Positions 33,916-46,470 of a stretch of 64,000 bases of DNA are shown here, piece after piece. How positions within the stretch are numbered: position 1 is the stretch's first letter; each line of letters starts with the position of its first letter. Position numbers and translations under genes: made by a program. The notes beneath the pieces are model-generated. The model was not told where the DNA came from, made no database searches, and was given only the letters and a program-made list of their open reading frames with translations. The stretch spans positions 8,973,344 through 9,037,343 of the forward strand of contig NC_023756.2 of NCBI RefSeq assembly GCF_000499845.2. The letters run 5' to 3'. The stretch is from Phaseolus vulgaris. Taxonomy: Eukaryota; Streptophyta; Magnoliopsida; Fabales; Fabaceae.

Positions 33916-34150
33916 ATACGCTTCCTCTTGATGCACACCATAATTTATATGTACTCTAAACTAATGTTCTTTTCTCTTTACTCTCTTTCCTCTTTTGGTA
34001 TTTAAATTGAGTGGACATCAGTAGTTCATGTTTTTCCTTACTACTTGATGGAATGAATCAGTATGATGTACTTTGGTCTGAAAACATCAGATCAATTTAC
34101 ATTTTTCAACAAATTCTAGATTAATATCTGACGGTGTTATTCTGATTTTC
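33916..34150. other. Unassigned AT-rich sequence
   Basis: Nothing recognised between the transporter fragment and the start of block C. Confidence 0.4.
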
Positions 34151-37066
34151 AAAAAACCAGTATATTAATAGTATAGAAATCCTGATCATGGTTTTTAATG
34201 GCTTTGAATGTTGATAATGTTGATTCTTGGAACCTTCTATTAGAGTATATAATTCAATGTAACAAGAGAGAATATCATGCATGGTGAAACCAATCAATTA
34301 AATTACCAACTACAAAATCATCGAAAACTTAATTTTTAAGTTTCATGATATTTGATAGAGATAATTAGTTCCAATTTTGATATCACTCTACAGCATTGAA
34401 GGAATTTGCCAATTATGTTTACTCATTCAGTCAACCATTAAATGCAACAATGAATTGCAATTAATCAAACAAAACATATGGACAAATTGTTAACATAAAA
34501 TCATATCTTTCCAAATACTTTGTAAAACTCTAAAAGATGCAATGCATTCCCAACATCTTTGGATGGTAACGCAATGCCAAATATTTCTTTTAACTCTGTG
34601 TCAACGGGGAACAAAATTCCCCCTCAATTTTTTTCTCTCTCTAAGTTCATACCAACATCAGAGAACCTTACTATCTCTTCTTGGAACATGGCACCAACAT
34701 TATCACCTTCATCATCATCTTTGTTGCAAACTTTAGTGATATCACTTGAATCTGTACAATTTTCTTTTCCAAGTTCCCCGAGAGATGTACTTAAAGCTCC
34801 TATTAGAAATAACAAAAACAAACATGACCATCAACCATAAGGTCTTGTTTTAAAAAGCATATCATAAGTTTAAATATAAACACATTTTCGCACATATCAT
34901 CATTATCTAATCATGAACATGCACAATTAGACAAGATATCCTTTTGAACCAAATTTTTCAACCATGGGAGGTTTCGAAAAGGGCATGAATAGAAAAATAA
35001 CATATTTTTTCTCACTAGCTTCATTTAATGGTAAGACGGTCGTGTCATTGAGCTTATTTAATTCTGAAGCTTTTGAAGCCTTCTTAACAGCAAGCATTTT
35101 CGCAACAAAACAAAAACCAGATTCCTTGGCATTACAATACAAGGACCAGTAGGTTTCTCATTTTTTCCTCCAAACATAACTCCATTTTCATATTGAACTC
35201 ATGCATACAATACTAACTCAAAACACAAATAGAAAATGAAAAGAAACTCATTGACATAAGTTGTCGTTGCAAAAGCCTCGACACTTCGAACATGTCCAAT
35301 TAGCCAACCGTCCCAACTCTTTTGCATTCTCTCCATACCTAATTCACCGCAGAAAAAACCTCATCAGAGAAAATAAGTACATATATTATATACAAGCACT
35401 GTATTGTTGTACTCTTATATTCTTGTAGAATATGTTAGCTGACAATTAGAGCCTAATTCCTTTTAAATGTATAACACTTTTGGACCTTGTATTTGAAACA
35501 TTTTTTTTTTCTCATTTACAAAAACAATATTAGTCATAGTTTTAGAAAATGCATTACAAGTGCATAGAAAATTTCATTGCTTTGCAACTATAGTTGAAAC
35601 ACACATAATTCATCCAAATGTGTTATCTTTTTTTTACAAGAACATGCATAATGAAATCCTTTAGCGTCGTGTTCCACTAAAATAAGATACAAGGAATCCA
35701 TATTCATTTTCAAGATTTGACATCGTCAACAAATTTTCAATATTTAATAAGAGATATGGACTTTGTATATCTAATTGAGAAAATTACTATAAAGAGAATA
35801 TCATCTTTGTGTACCAATAAGTACCTAAATATATGTCTTAATTTACAATTAATTACACTATTATAGCTAATTAGAAGATATGACATAAATATATGTCTTA
35901 ATTTATAACTAATTAAACTATTACTGCTAATTTCATGTTTGATTGTACTTTTTAATTATTTAATAGATAAAATAATTATCATTAATAAAATGAAAATAAA
36001 GGTGATCAGTTTTCTCTCAACATATTCAACACACTCAAGCTGCCTTTGGTAACCATTTACTATTATGTTCATTGACAAAATATAAAGAATCCAAACTTTT
36101 CACAATCACCTTGAGAAAATATACTTCACAATCTTATCTATCTTCTCAAATTAAAGAGACTAGTTTTCTTCAAATGTATAGTAGCAGCTTCATCTTATAT
36201 TTTTATACTTGTGTCTTGTTTTTTTATTTCTTTTAGAAATCTTGTTGGATTACACTAGTATAATTATTCATAAAAATGAAGTTAAAGATTTTGAGAACTA
36301 CCTTGTAACTAATCAACACATAAATTATTGTAACTTTTCAAGTCGTAGCATTACTCTTCAACAACTTAAGCTTGATTCTCGTAGCATCAGAAACACTATT
36401 TTCTTCCAACATTAGAAAAAAAAATGTCTACTTTTACAAATATTAAAATATTAAATATTATAAAATATAAATCAATCGTACATTAATCTTTTTAAAAACT
36501 CATTAAATCTAAATCTAAATATTTTATTTATAATTTACCTTAATATTAAAGTAGAATGGTTGTAAATAATAAGAGATATTTATAGGAAGATACATTAAAT
36601 TTCTTATTAATTACAATAACAAATATATTTAGTTTGTAAATTGAGTGGCATTCCAAGAATAATTGCAAAAGAGAATTCATATCAACGTTAACCATCAACA
36701 TTAACAATTAACCAATTACGTGAAATCAATGACATAAAAATTTGAAATAAGAGTACAACTCCTATACCAATAGCACCAAACTAATTCTTCAACCATTAAG
36801 AATGTCTTAAGACATATACTACTTATAAAATTTTATATTGTAAGGGCGAAGACAATTATGTAAAGAAGTGAATCAACAAATCACCAATGTACCAGCAAAT
36901 TTCAGTTTTGGCGGATAGATTGGAAGAAAAATCTATTCACATCATAATGTATATCATCAATATCTCAGTATTCCTTTTCTTAAATACTTAAAAAAAAACA
37001 CTAATAATAAAAGTAAAACAAAATTGAAATCCACAATTTGTCTCATAAACTATGCATAATTAGATG
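34150..37066. repeat. Segmental repeat block C, left copy
   Basis: Aligns in the same orientation with about 47715-50622 (offset near 13549 at 36007-49556). Contains the CDCA7-like copy b, then AT-rich sequence including the motif ATTCACATCATAATGTATAT (36938) that also recurs in block A. A frame at 36209-36415 has a counterpart at 49622-49972 but starts without ATG and has no recognised domain. Confidence 0.8.
34503..35345 (-). pseudogene. CDCA7/R1-type zinc-finger gene fragment, copy b
   Basis: Read on the minus strand: near 35345-35265 the words YGENAKEL, NWTCSKCRGFC and NDNLC represent the CxxCxxxCxCxxC core of the zf-4CXXC_R1 domain, here with one Cys replaced (NDN for NCS). Then ESGFCFVAKMLAVKK and, at 34620-34503, a DDT-like stretch ending in SKDV. 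Plant proteins of this family are nuclear, bind DNA and resemble human CDCA7. Intron-like gaps lie between the pieces, so this is a genomic, unprocessed copy. Stops and a missing Cys show that it is dead. Confidence 0.7.
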
Positions 37067-37300
37067 TTGTGAAGACTTTAGTTTTATTTTATGGTTTTTC
37101 CATTGTTGTTAGTGCTTTAATATTCATTTTGCTGCAGATCTATACAAATTCATCCTTTTTCGTTTCTTTAGGTTAATGTAAAATTAAAAATCTTTCTTAA
37201 AGGATATTCGGGTTTTTCTTTAGGTTAATGTAAAATTAAAAATCTTTCTTAAAGGATATTCGGGTTTTTACTCTATTACAGTAAAGAAAATAGTTTTTAC
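37066..37300 (+). repeat. MAP70-leader-like sequence with a 53-bp tandem duplication
   Basis: GACTTTAGTTTTATTTTATG and ATATTCATTTTGCTGCAGAT match 41705-41770 and 42085-42120. The piece CTTTAGGTTAATGTAAAATT through GGATATTCGGGTTTTT is present twice in tandem at about 37167-37268. It looks like a copied intron of the gene fragment at 41.5-43.7 kb. Confidence 0.55.
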
Positions 37301-38540
37301 ATCAACTTTCAATTCCAGGCTTTTAATAATTTTAATTAAAATATTATAAAACAGTTTTGAATTAAAAAAGCTTTTTAGAGAAAAAATATTTATTTATTTT
37401 TAATTAATAAAATTGATAAAAAACAATAAAACAGAGAAGATTAACAGATCAACTAATTTTTTTTCCAGTGTTTTTTCATAAATGAATTTATTTTTAAGTT
37501 TAATATTTCTTCTCATTGTGGCTAAGAGAGTGATGATTTGAAAGTTGGAATTTGACACATGGCTCTTTCATGGGGACAGCTGTCATCTAAGCTAAGCTTC
37601 TAAACCAAGTATTACTTTATTTAATAATTATAATTAAAATAAAATAATGGTAGTTATAATTTAATAAAGTAATGATAATTATAATTAAAAAGAATGTAAT
37701 GATGATTATAATTAAAATAAAGTAATGATAATTATAATAGTTAAAATAATGATAATATAACTAAAGTAAAATAATTATTATTATAATAATATATAATTAT
37801 AATTATAATAAATAAAGTAATGATAATTATAATACATAAAATTATAATAGTTATAATTATAATTAAAATTAAAATTAAAATAAAGTGATGATAGGAGATG
37901 GGTTATGATTTTCATTTGGGTTTTTTGTGTAAAAAAAATGTTTTTTAAATGAGGGTTGAACCACCTTGAATCTGTTTAATTTAATTGTTTTTTTTTTATA
38001 AAAAAAACTTGAGATTCTTAACTTTGTTAGATTGTAAGACTAAGTTGTGCACCTTTACGAATGTAAAAAAGATGATGTTCATGAAAAAATAATTGTTCAA
38101 TATTTGACATATTTTATTTTTAGTTCAATAAAAAAATTACATTCTTAATAAAAATCTTTAATTTCATTGATTTTGTTTCTCACTTTATTAATGGTATATA
38201 CAAGTATTTAATCTTTAATAATTGTCATTTATGTTTATTAGAGAAAAAGTTAACACAAATAATCTTTAATGAATTTTTTTATCTTTTACTGATCTTTGTA
38301 AATATAAAATTATTAGTTATTCACTTTTATAAATATATAATTCTTAATTATTCATTTAAGGTTAATATTTTTCTTTTAATAAAGATATATAAAAATTACT
38401 AAATACCTGCTCAGTTATATTAATTATTAGCAAAATTTAAATAATGATCTACATTTAAAATATCCTAAAAATATTTAATATATTTTACTTCATTTTTAAT
38501 TTTCACAAGATAAATCATACTGAAAGTCAACATAGACTTT
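37300..38540. repeat. AT-rich low-complexity region
   Basis: 37610-37890 is an irregular repeat of AATGATAATTATAATTAAAA words. A retroposon-like tail GGGTTGAACCACC with following T and A runs is at 37951-38010. Otherwise no feature. Confidence 0.6.
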
Positions 38541-39900
38541 ATTATTGCAAGAATAAGATAATAATGCATTGTGAAATCACTGATCAATTAATATGGGATG
38601 AAACTCTAATTAATATTTTGCATGATATTTGATAGAAATAATTAGTTCCAATTTTGTAATATCACTCTATAACATTAAAGAAATTTGAAAATTATGTTTA
38701 TTCAGTTAGTCAACTATTAAATGCAATAATAAATTGCAATTAATCAAACAAAACATCAGACCAAATTGTTAACATGAACACTTTGGAAAACTTTAAAAAT
38801 TGTAATGCATTCCCAACATCTTTGGGTGGTAACCTAATGCCAAATATTTCTTTTAACTTTGTGCCAAGGGGCAAAAGAATTTCCTCCTCAATTGTTCTGC
38901 TCTCTCCTTGGAGCATGGCACCAACATTATCACCTTTAGTGACATCATTTGCATCTGTACAATTTTCTTTCTCAAATTCTCCTGAGAGATGTGCTTTAAG
39001 CTCCTACAGGAAATAAAAATAAAAACATGAACCACCAACCATAAGGTCATTTCATAAAAAGCATATCATAAGTTGAACTATAAACACATTTTCACTCATA
39101 TCATCATTATCTAATCATGAATTTGCACAATTAAACAAGAGATCATTTTTAACCAAATCTGTCAACAACGGGAGATTTTGGAAAGGACATGAACATAAAA
39201 GTAGCATACATTTTTCTCAATAGCTTCATTTGATGGTAAGGTTGTCGTGTCACTGACCTTATTTAATGATTAAGCTTTTGAAGTCTTCTTAACCGTAAGC
39301 ATTTCCACAACAAACTTAAAACCTGATTCTTTGGCATTACGATCAGGGGACTAGTAGGTTGCTCACCTTGTTTTTTTCTACAAACATAACTCTTTTGTCA
39401 TATTGAACTCATGGATACAATACCAACTCGAAACACAAATAGAAAAGACGAAAAGAAACTCACTCGAAGAAACTGCAGTTGTAAAAGTCTCGACACTTCG
39501 AACATGTCCAATCAGTCAAATGTCCCACTTCTTCAGCATTCTCCCTATACCTAATTCATCGCAACATAATCTTCATCAGAGAATGAAATTACATGTGTAC
39601 AAGTATTGTATCATTATACTCTCAAATTCTTTTAGGATATCCTAACTGACAATTAGAGTCTAACTCCCTCTAAAAGTATAACACATTTTGACCTTGCATT
39701 TGGAACATTTTGTTCACATTTACAAAAAAATATTAGTCATAATTTTAGAAAATATGAAGTTGTTTCTTGCATTGCAAGTGCCTACGAAATTCCATTGCTT
39801 TGTTACTATAGTTAAAGCACACAGCAATCACCAAAATGTGTTATCTTTTTTCTGTACAAGGCATATGTATCCAGCATAAGAAACCATCTAACTCAAGTTA
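38540..39900 (-). pseudogene. CDCA7/R1-type zinc-finger gene fragment, copy c
   Basis: Minus strand: zinc-finger core near 39560-39478 reads DWTCSKCRDFYNCSF, with one Cys changed to Tyr. The linker piece VVEMLTVKK-like is near 39300, and the DDT-like part near 38860-38774. It resembles copies b and e over its whole length, including flanking intron-like sequence (39590-39870), but is more diverged. Confidence 0.65.
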
Positions 39901-39989
39901 AGCAGAACTACTATAGACAACAACAAAGTTATTGATGGTCCTACCATGTTCAAACAAGACAGTAGCAAGATGATGACCAACTTTATTTT

Positions 39990-40755
39990 TAAAATTAGTT
40001 TTATTTTTTTAAATTTTCAAAATTTATATATATATATATAAGTATATCTTATTATATAAAGATTTTTCAAAAAATTTATTGTTTAATTAATATCTTTAAT
40101 CAAATAAATTAAAATAATTATTATATGTAATATTAAATCGTTTAAAACCTAACTGTTTTATTTTCTTATATAGTAAAATATTTTAAATTAAAATTTATTT
40201 ATTTGGATGTTAGATTGGATTTATTGTTTATAATGTTTTGAGATATTTTTTTTAAAAAAAAATATGAAATAGATTGATTCTAAATTAATTAGAAATATAT
40301 AAAAATAAAGTCTATAATTTTTTTTAAAATTTTTATAATATTAGAAACTGTTTGATTTTGAATTTATATGCACATTCTAGTAAGAAGAAGAGGAATGAAG
40401 AATGTTTATCACTTAATGAAAGTATTTTATCCTATTCTCTTATTTAAAAAACAGTAATAAAAAAAGAGGTTGAAATAAATATAACTAAAATAACAAAACA
40501 AAAGAAGAATCATGTTCTTAGAATTATGATTTCTGTTTTTTTTCAAAAACATTCAAGTATTTTTTAATTAAAATATTATAAAACAGTTTTGAATTAAAAA
40601 AAAACCTTTTGTAAGACAAAATATCTAATTTTTTAATTTTATAAAATTTATCTAAAACAATAAAATTTTAAATAAAGTACTTTTTCTTGTAGTGAGTTTA
40701 TCACTTAAAGGAAGTATTTATTTTTTTATTCCCGAAATTCATGTATTTTATCCTA

Positions 40756-40795
<40 letters not shown>

Positions 40796-41275
40796 TATAT
40801 CTTATTATATAAATATTTTTAAAAAGTTTAATTGATTAATTAATATCTTTAATCAAATAAATTAAAATAATTATTATATTTAATATTAAATAATTTAAAA
40901 CCTAACTATTTTATGTTCTTATATAATAAATTATTTTGAATTAAAATTTATTTATTTAGATGTTAGATTGGATTTATTGTTTATAATTTAATTCATTATT
41001 TGTTTTTAATTTTTTATAATATTAGAAACTGTTTGATTTTGCACGTATGTGCAAATTTTAGGAAGAGAAATAAGAAAGTTTATTACTTAATGGAAGTATT
41101 TTTTTTTTATTCCACAATTTCATGTATTTTATCATATTCTTATTTAGAAGGAGGTTGAAATAAATATAACTAAAGAAACAAATCATGTTCTGTTTCTTTA
41201 AAAAACACTCAGACTCAAGTTGGGTTTAAGTATTAATTTTTTTTTAATTAAAATATTATAAAACAGTTTTGATTT
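39990..41275. repeat. Tandem pair of an AT-rich dispersed repeat
   Basis: Two copies of a roughly 0.7-kb sequence (40010-40620 and 40770-41275), shown by TTAGAAACTGTTTGATTTTG at 40343 and 41022. Both contain the inverted counterpart of the repeat seen at 4845-5100 and 60745-61010. A TA microsatellite stands at 40760-40792. Confidence 0.7.
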
Positions 41276-41317
41276 ATGAAAAATGATAGGATGTAGGTTA
41301 GAATTGAAATGGCAGAA

Positions 41318-41515
41318 GAAGAAATTAAATTGCCTTGGAATCTTGCAGTCTTGCACTAATTGGCGAAACTATTGGCGTGGAAGAATACATGCATTGATTC
41401 TCACAAGCACATGTACCGGTGTTGAGGCTGGCAGCTTTAATGTGATGTTGCATAAATTAAATTGTCTTGGAATCTTCACACTCTTGCATTCATTGGTGAA
41501 ACAATAGGCGCCAGA
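41318..41515 (+). repeat. Imperfect 60-bp direct repeat
   Basis: AATTAAATTGCCTTGGAATC at 41322 and AATTAAATTGTCTTGGAATC at 41455 begin two related segments that both end in GGCGAAAC- or GGTGAAAC-type words followed by GGCG. Confidence 0.65.
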
Positions 41516-41519
41516 ACAA

Positions 41520-42240
41520 ATAAAAAGTGAATGAGCCATTTAGGGTTTCCAAATGAGTTTCCGCAGCTGTTGTGTGTCTTCAAACAACTCAGGTTTTCTT
41601 CCTTCTACCTTTCTTTATCTGCATCTATTACTTTTTCTTTCTTCTACCTTTCTTTATCTGCATCTATTAGTTTTTTTCCTTCTTCCTTTCTTTATTTGTA
41701 TCTATTTGAGGACTTTAGTTTTATTTTATGATTTTCTCTTTGCTGTTATTGCTTCAATATTCATTTTGCAATCAAGTTTAACATCCTTTTTCGTTGCTTT
41801 AGGTTACTTTAAAATTAAAAATCCTTCTTAGGGGATATTCACTTGAAGGGTGGTAGCCCAGCTCCAGGAAAAAACAATTGCAAAAGTTAAACAAATTTTT
41901 TTAGACTATATATATTTTAAAACTGTTACATGAGTTGTTTATAACCCTTTTGAGTTTTCAAAGTATAATCTTTTTTACACTATTACACTAAATGAAACAG
42001 TTTTTACATGAACTTTCAACTCCAGAATTTTAATAATTTTAATTAAAATATTATAAAACATTTTTTAATTTAAAAAACTTGGTGTTAGTTAGTGCTTCCA
42101 TATTCATTTTGCTGCAGATATGTAATATGTACCTGCACCAAGTTTAACGTACATTTTCGTTACTTTAGGTTACTGTAAAATTAAAAAAAATTCTTAGGGG
42201 GTTTGACAATTTGAAAAAAAGTTAAAGAAATTCTTAGGGG
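41520..42240 (+). repeat. Leader/intron-like sequence with local repeats, upstream of MAP70-like exons
   Basis: Contains the word pair shared with 7535-7610, two tandem copies of CTTCTACCTTTCTTTATCTG (41604-41690), and two diverged copies of the segment with TTAGGTTACT (41805 and 42164). This resembles a 5' untranslated leader and first intron; no coding start can be chosen. Confidence 0.45.
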
Positions 42241-42279
42241 AACTTGAAGATTTTCTTATTAATGAATGCATGTATGCAG

Positions 42280-42380
42280 GAATAGTCCGAGAAAGTTGGA
42301 TCAGTTGCGTCGATGCTTTGAGGTCCAATTTGCAGCCGGGAGGGACTTGAGGCCTGATCAACTTGGGAATATTATCCATT
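42280..42380 (+). other. Possible exon, unrecognised
   Basis: After a potential acceptor (GTATGCAG, 42272-42279) the plus strand reads PRKLDQLRRCFEVQF-like and LRPDQLGNII words without stops to 42380. It looks like a coding exon, but I do not recognise the family. Confidence 0.3.
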
Positions 42381-43352
42381 AATGTTTTCATCAAAACAAC
42401 ATTTTAAGTTTATAGCCATATATAGCTGTTGTTGTGTGCTGCACTAATCTTATGTTTGAATTTGGAGTTGTGTTAGATAATGTAGAAGTATTGCCTTAGT
42501 TATATACATAATTGCTTGTTGTTCTTTATGGTTGAAATTATTGGTCGACGTGTCTTACTTACTTCGTGGCAGAAGTTACACACTGTAAGTCGACTTCAGA
42601 GGCATGAGGAGATCTGCTCTGAATCTGGTGGAGTGATGGATTATGAAGAAGATCGAAGCTGACCAAAGAGGTAATTTGAATAAACTGTGTAACAAACTAG
42701 TATTTGATCATGCCCTGATCAAAATTGATTTTCTAAGTTTACATCATTGTTCTTGAACTACAAGTTTGACATGGATATGGCTGCCACTTTTGTTTATCTG
42801 TCTATGCCTTAAATGCGTCTGCATACAGTATGTATTGAAGTGTATTCATATTATCAATGGGAATATAGATTAGATATGGCATTATAAATATAGATTGGGT
42901 TCTGTAGGCATCTAGTTCAATTTTTTGTTTTTGAAAAAGCTAAAAGAATATTATTAAAGCAAAAGCCAAGTTTAGAGCACAAGATATGCCCATTAGAGCA
43001 AACCAGATGAGTTCTTTAGTTGCTTGATTGATTTTTATTCATGGCATGCGTCCACAGAGGATATAATCTTTTTGCAGACAAGTATATCTCATCGATATTG
43101 CTCTTGTATATCACACCACAAAGCGAAATAGGAAACAAGGAGAAAAAAAGGGGGAAACCCGTTAACTTTTTCAAGGTTGTGTTTTGGAAATTGATGGTGT
43201 TTCTTGAACCATTTTAATCTAATACTGAGTTGTCAAGAACAAGCTGAGATGGTGGTGCAGCTATTTATTTTTGGGTTGCTGAATTTATACTACTGTTTTG
43301 TTTTGTATTATGCTTCACATATATGCTGCTTCAATTGCATTGTTATATTATG

Positions 43353-43678
43353 AACAAGGTGGGTGAAAAGCTAAAAGATGTTGAAGTTCTTCTGGAAAGT
43401 AGGGTAGTACTAGTAGTTACAGTAATTATTATCTCATTGGATTTTTTTCTTCACTTCTTAATAACTATTGTTTCCAAGCAACTTAATGCTAGTAATATGT
43501 TTGACAGAACCTTGAAACAAAAAAAATCAATGAAGAGAAGGGGGCAGCACTGGCTGCACAATTCGCTGCAGAAGCCACGCTTCTAAGAGTTCATGCTGCA
43601 CAGAAAAATGATGAAATGCCTCCTATTGAAGCTATTATCGTGCCCCTGGAGGCAGAGTTGAATCTCACTAGGATGGAG
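43353..43678 (+). pseudogene. MAP70-type microtubule-associated protein, two-exon fragment
   Basis: Exon 43353-43403 encodes NKVGEKLKDVEVLLESR; exon 43508-43678 encodes NLETKKINEEKGAALAAQ, then FAAEATLLRVHAAQKNDEMP and PIEAIIVPLEAELNLTRME. A 104-bp intron with GT (43404) and ACAG (43507) and a following donor GTACAT (43679) keep phase 0. This is the conserved coiled coil of plant MAP70 proteins, which bind cortical microtubules. The visible exons are intact, but no other exon of the roughly 600-residue protein is found in the next kilobase, so I call it a fragment. A few unusual substitutions (LL for LR, NDE for DDD) fit relaxed constraint. Confidence 0.8.
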
Positions 43679-43689
43679 GTACATTTTGA

Positions 43690-44460
43690 TTAGTATGTTA
43701 TGCATTGAATTGATTTTTAGCTGGGATTGGATGGTAGTTAATTTAGCTATTTGATGTCCCATGGATGTCTCATTTAATGATCAGAATCAAGTCTAATAAA
43801 TTGTTTATCCTTGTTGCTATGTTTTTTAGGTGGCATAGGTACTAATTCGATACTTCAACCATAAATATTAGCCAAGTATACTGGACTTTAAATCAAGTTA
43901 TGAGTTGTTATGAGTATCCAATACCCATATGAGATATAGAAGTGTGCAATATATTGAAACAAACAAGTAAAAATGGTCCCTTGATGAACCACAGATAGAA
44001 ATCATTCCTCTGTATGAATGACGTTGATACTATTCTATGAAGCCGATTACTTAAAAATTTTATTTTGTTTTTACTAATGTCCAGAAGTATGTTCATGATT
44101 TGGATTTCAGAATTTCAATTATATATTATGTTTTACCAATTTTTACAATATGTACCTTACGCATGTCATATCTTATATATTGTTTGAATAATTATATTTG
44201 TTGTATAGACTACGTTTTGAACGAGTGCACTCTGCACAATGTTTATATCATAAGCCATTACCATATTTGTGTGTTATTAGTATTTAAAATGCTATAGTTT
44301 GTGATTTTTTTTGAAAGTAACCTAACTTGCTCATCTTTCATCTCATGCATATGGAGAATCAATGTTCTTTTTCTTGATATTTTAAGTTATTAATAATTCA
44401 TGTCTTATTATCATAATTGAAAATCTTTATTAATTCAAATTTTCTATTCTCTTATTTGAT
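43690..44460. other. AT-rich sequence downstream of the MAP70-like exons
   Basis: No further MAP70 exon or other gene seen; may include intron remnants. Confidence 0.4.
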
Positions 44461-44489
44461 AGGTTGGTTGTATAACAAGATTGATCTTA

Positions 44490-44760
44490 CTACTTACATA
44501 TAAAAACTGTCACTACTTACACATAAAAATCGTCACTACTTACATATAAAACTGCCACTAATTACATATAAAAACCGCCACTACTTACACTATGTTTAAA
44601 GTAGCGGGTGTTGCGGCGGGTAGCCTAAAACCGCCACATTAAACTTTGTGGCGGTCAGTTCTATGGCGGTTTGGGAAACCGCCACAAACGTATATTGTGG
44701 CAGTTATAAACGACAATTTATACGAAAATAACCGCCACAATATACACTTTTTTTTGTAGT
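44490..44760. mobile_element. CACTA-like transposon end
   Basis: The sequence finishes in ACACTTTTTTTTTGTAGTA, which read in reverse begins with TACTACAAAAAAAAAGTGT, one base from the usual CACTA terminus. Subterminal words CCGCCAC and CACTACTTACA recur many times (44500-44600, 44630-44700), and 44691-44745 forms a long imperfect hairpin with TATATTGTGG arms. No transposase is present. The other end was not found; this may be a fragment or a small non-autonomous element. Confidence 0.6.
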
Positions 44761-45320
44761 ATGGAGTGTTCTGGATTGTTGGGTGGGAGAGGGGCTCAAG
44801 GTAGGTGTCCACGTGGCTTGGGAATTGTGGTGGGTTGGTGGGGTTGATATTATGGTTAGGTGAGAGAATGAATGGAGCGTGTTGGATTGGTGAGTGTGAG
44901 AGGGGCTCGATGTCCTTTCCACATGCAACTTTTGACGTGTCGAAGGGCCATTGGCTGAGGGGGGTGGTGTGACTAGGAAATTAAGTGGGAGGCGGTGTGC
45001 GTTAACTTTAATTTTTGTGGGCATGGTAGATGCGACTAGTAAATTAGGCGAGAGGGAGTGTGAGTTAACATTAATTTTTTATGGGCAGGGTTGGTGCAGC
45101 TATTGAAGTAGGTGAGAGGAAGTTTGAGTTAGAGTTATTTTCAGTGGGCAGAGAGATTGCACTAGAGTTTCAAAGGTGTGAGGGTGAGGATCTTTTGTAA
45201 CTTCGAAGTAACGAAGCATGGAAGGCAGGGTGGATCTTCAAAGTTGCTGGCATTTAGAGTTCATACGCCACCGTGCCTATACGAAGAAGGATTTGAAATG
45301 GGTCGAAGTAGCATGGTGCA
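44761..45320. other. Unassigned G-rich sequence
   Basis: Several diverged copies of a word like AACTTTAATTTTTGTGGGCA (45003, 45070) and GTGAGAGGGGCTC. It may be an LTR or untranslated part of the gypsy remnant that follows. Confidence 0.35.
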
Positions 45321-45323
45321 AGC

Positions 45324-45599
45324 TTAGGTGAAACGCGGCGTTCCACGGATTGTTGTCGTACGGTTGGAGGCGGACCCACACCCATCATTGATGTTGAAGG
45401 ACACATCAGAGTAATCGCGGTCAGCGTTGTCCCGCATGCATTGGCGCGTGCACTGGAGATGCTTCTTCAATTCGTGTAAGATGACAGTGTGCTGGTGGAG
45501 GAGCTCGGTCACGGTGGTTCCAGAGTGTGGGGTATGTAGCAAATCCAAAGCGTAGTGAAGGGTGATGTGCTTATGGCCTGGGCCGACTCTGATCAACAT
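45324..45599 (-). pseudogene. Gypsy integrase C-terminal remnant
   Basis: The minus strand reads VTELLHQHTVILHELKKHLQ, then RQCMRDNADRDYSDVSFNI, matching the helical region and following beta strand near the C-terminus of plant gypsy integrases (usually ...MKxxADxxRRDVxFxVGD). It breaks off at both sides. Only this remnant of the element is visible. Confidence 0.6.
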
Positions 45600-46265
45600 G
45601 GTCCCAAGTCGACTCGATCAACATGGGCATGGGCCGACTCTGTTTGACATTGGCCCAGGTCAGCTTAGATTGATATCGGTCCGGGTCGACTCTAATTGAC
45701 ATGGACACGGGTTGACTCAGATTGACATCGTCCTGGGTCGACTCTGCTAGATATGGGTCCGGGTCGACTTGGCTCGACATGGATATGGGCTGACTCAACT
45801 CAACATTGGCCTAGGCCGACTCGGATCGACATGGTCCTAGTCTTAATCAAATCGACATGGGTCGGGGTCGACTCTGTTCGACATTGGCTCGGGTCTACTC
45901 AGGTCGACATTGGCCGAGTCGATTAGGATCGACATGGACACAACTCTACTCAGATCGACATTGGCCTGGGCCAACTCAACTTGACATGGGTCTGGGCCGA
46001 CTTGACTCGACATGGGCCTGAAGCGACTTGGGCCCTGGTTGACTTGATTCAACTTTGGCATGGGCCCAATGCTGACTTGAGGCGCTAGCCCACTCAGCTC
46101 GACTAGGGCCCGGGTTGACTCTACATGACTTTGGCCTGGGCCATCTAGGCTTGACTTGGGTCAAGACCGACTCAGCTCGACTATGTCCCAGACCGACTCG
46201 GACTAACTTTGCTCGACCTGGGTCCAGATTGACTCAACTCAACCTGGGCCCGAGCCAAGTTAAAA
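45590..46265 (-). repeat. 26-bp minisatellite, second locus
   Basis: Units such as GACATGGACACGGGTTGACT followed by CAGATT recur every 26 bp. They match the complement of the array at 5790-7265. About 25 units, more diverged. Confidence 0.85.
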
Positions 46266-46470
46266 TCCAACCCAAAATTCATTTTGGATAATTAAAAAAT
46301 GTGTCCAATATCTAATCCATATCCAATTAAATGGATTGGACTTAAAATCCAAAAATATTGATTTGGATTAGAGACAAATCCATTTAAATTGATTAAAAGT
46401 AATATGGATTTTGATAATTATGATTTGGATTTGGCAATTTGGATATTTTTACCCACACTTACCTTACACA
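46266..46470. repeat. AATCCAT-rich flank of the second minisatellite
   Basis: Same style as 5600-5790 and 7270-7480 (AATCCATATCCAATTAAATG, TTGGATATT), ending near TTTACCCACACTTACC. The matching outer flank on the other side of this array is missing, so this copy is truncated. Confidence 0.65.

Noticed and set aside
41531..41831. Plus-strand frames of Phe/Leu/Ser repeats
   Set aside because: They come from a tandem pyrimidine-rich sequence (CTTCTACCTTTCTTTATCTG), more like a leader or intron than coding.
44704..45024. 106-codon minus-strand frame rich in Pro/Ser/Thr/His
   Set aside because: It crosses the CACTA-like terminus into unrelated sequence and has no domain.
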